Below are positions 46,224-47,244 of a DNA stretch of 47,244 nt, in pieces. The DNA is taken from positions 1 through 47,244 of IMG/VR virus record IMGVR_UViG_3300048588_000078. One strand, written 5' to 3'. Source of the stretch: a virus. The number at the start of each line of letters is the position of its first letter. Position 1 is the stretch's first letter. The position numbers were made by a program, and so were the translations under genes. Below the pieces are notes generated by a model, which saw nothing but the letters and a program-made list of their open reading frames with translations, was not told the DNA's origin and did not search any database.

Positions 46224-46706
46224 ATCGAAGCAACACTTGAACGAATCGCCGCTGCGCTGGAGTCGATGGCGCGGTCGGCAAATACACCGGCCGCAGAGCC
46301 GCCGCAAGCGCCTCCATGCCAGCCCGCGCCGGCACCGATCCATGAGACGCCTTGCGAGAACACAGCGCCGCGTCCGCGTGGTCGTCCTCGCAAGACCGCG
46401 GAGCCTGTGCCGGCTGCCCCCGTGGCGTCAACGGAGCCTGAAGCCGATGAGCCGGAAGAACAGGGCGGCCTCGACTTCCTGGACGACGCCGTGGAGGCTG
46501 CAGCATCCGAGCCAGCCGCTGCAGTGACCAAGGAATACACCATCGAGGAAGTCCGCAAGGCGCTCGGGGAACTGCAGACACGGGTAGGCACAACCCGCGC
46601 CCTCGCGCTGTTCAAGGAAGTCAGCGGTGGGGCCGAGCGGCTGCCACAGTTGGCGCCTGAGAAGTTCGCGGCGGTGTTCGAGGCTGCGGAGAAAATGCGG
46701 AAATAA
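46218..46706 (+). CDS. Proline-rich protein with AT-hook and conserved C-terminal domain
   Basis: 162-aa protein. MTIEATLERIAAALESMARS helix, then a Pro/Ala linker with the AT-hook RPRGRPRK (about 53-60), acidic EADEPEEQGGLDFLDDAV, and a conserved C-terminal unit (about 105-160: YTIEEVRKALGELQTRVGTT, LPQLAPEKFAAVFEAAEKM). The C-terminal 'eeVR.al..l....G...a..l......g....l.pe.y..v...a' module is frequent at the end of phage single-strand-binding or recombination accessory proteins. Proximity to the RecB-like nuclease fits DNA metabolism. Confidence 0.6.
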   Translation: MTIEATLERIAAALESMARSANTPAAEPPQAPPCQPAPAPIHETPCENTAPRPRGRPRKTAEPVPAAPVASTEPEADEPEEQGGLDFLDDAVEAAASEPAAAVTKEYTIEEVRKALGELQTRVGTTRALALFKEVSGGAERLPQLAPEKFAAVFEAAEKMRK

Positions 46707-46772
46707 GTCCGCTTCGCCGTCCGGTTCTGGGAGGGACCGGACGGCCACTCACCTACCCACCAGGAGAACATC

Positions 46773-47244
46773 GTGACGCTTGCACACTCGCCCCTTGGAC
46801 CCTCATCGGCAGACCGGTGGATCAACTGCCCCGGCTCGGTCAGCCTGACCGCCGGGTTGCCTGACACAGCGAGCGAATACGCCGCTGAAGGCACAGTCGC
46901 TCATCATCTCACCGAGGTTATGCGGCGGGACGGCATTGCCGCCAGCTCCTTCCTCGGCCAGACGATAGACGAGATCCTCGTCACGCAGGAGATGGTCGAA
47001 GCCGTCGAGATGTTCGTCGAACATGTCGAAGAAACGCCAGGCTTCGCGCTTATCGAGGTTCGGACGCACTTCGGGGAATGGGTACCGGAGGGGTTCGGCA
47101 CCCTCGACGACGCCCGGCTCGCCCCCGGTAAGGCAACCATCACGGATTTCAAATACGGCAAGGGCGTGCAAGTCTTTGCCGAGAACAATTCTCAGTTGAA
47201 GGTGTACGCCCTTGGCGTACTCGCCGAGTGGGACTGGCTCTACG
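46773..47244 (+). CDS. DUF2800 / RecB-Cas4-like PD-(D/E)XK nuclease (partial, 5' part)
   Basis: 157 codons to the window edge from GTG 46773, with CAGGAG upstream. Opening AHSPLGPSSADRWINCPGSV (usual 'SS..RW..CPGS' start), AAEGTVAHHLTEVMRRDGIA, and the nuclease core GTLDDARLAPGKATITDFKY with the D and D-x-K of the PD-(D/E)XK fold, followed by GKGVQVFAENNSQLKVYALG. It is the usual phage DUF2800 exonuclease, probably working with the preceding accessory protein and a recombinase outside the window. Confidence 0.82.
   Translation, partial: MTLAHSPLGPSSADRWINCPGSVSLTAGLPDTASEYAAEGTVAHHLTEVMRRDGIAASSFLGQTIDEILVTQEMVEAVEMFVEHVEETPGFALIEVRTHFGEWVPEGFGTLDDARLAPGKATITDFKYGKGVQVFAENNSQLKVYALGVLAEWDWLY

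Noticed and set aside
1-47244. tRNA genes, integrase or lysogeny repressor
   Set aside because: No cloverleaf-like sequence, recombinase or CI-like gene was recognised; a virulent lifestyle is likely but not shown, since the genome is incomplete.

Overview
The window is a 47 kb segment of a tailed-phage genome with T7-like (podovirus) virion genes. Evidence is a gp8-type head-tail connector portal, gp9-type scaffold, gp11/gp12-type tail tubular proteins, gp14/15/16-type internal virion proteins and a gp17-type fibre N-terminus. No T7-type RNA polymerase or DNA polymerase is visible here. The host is probably a GC-rich Gram-negative bacterium: there is a two-component spanin, host-sigma70-like promoters and a consensus DnaA box. 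No host can be named.

Left arm (1-31.5 kb, all on the minus strand, read right to left): an upstream gene and both terminase subunits, a possible papain-fold protein, portal, scaffold, a beta-helix protein inserted between scaffold and capsid, major capsid protein and a small head protein. Next come two glycosyltransferase-like genes, tail tubular A and B, three internal virion proteins, a large receptor-binding array (T7-type fibre, beta-helix spikes, lectin-like protein), and a lysis cassette (holin candidates, nested Rz/Rz1, T4-type lysozyme). Two UUCG-loop terminators bracket the small head gene after the capsid gene.

Centre (31.2-32.95 kb): a divergent intergenic region of about 1.4 kb. 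A sigma70-like promoter fires left into the late genes and another fires right into the early genes. Between them lie arrays of 16-bp GGCATTGCGACC iterons in both orientations, about 17 copies of a second ATGGTGC/GCACCAT element, a long hairpin, a perfect DnaA box and AT-rich stretches. This is the best candidate for a replication origin.

Right arm (32.9-47.2 kb, plus strand): many very small, often 4-nt-overlapping early genes, including zinc-ribbon and membrane micro-proteins, ArdA-like and Lar-like proteins. They are followed by a replication block (AEP primase, Endonuclease VII-type HNH, RepA/DnaB-like helicase) in which the HNH gene appears to split one primase-helicase gene. After this come a DNA N6/N4 methyltransferase, a T5 A1-like metallophosphoesterase, a PAPS-reductase-like gene inserted between 20-bp direct repeats, a dATP/dGTP diphosphohydrolase-like protein, an Acb2/Tad1-type anti-CBASS protein and a DUF2800/RecB-like nuclease cut by the window edge.

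The main novelties are the iteron/DnaA locus, the split primase-helicase, the reconstructable insertion of the PAPS-reductase gene, and a repeated intergenic hairpin and operator-like motif in the early arm.
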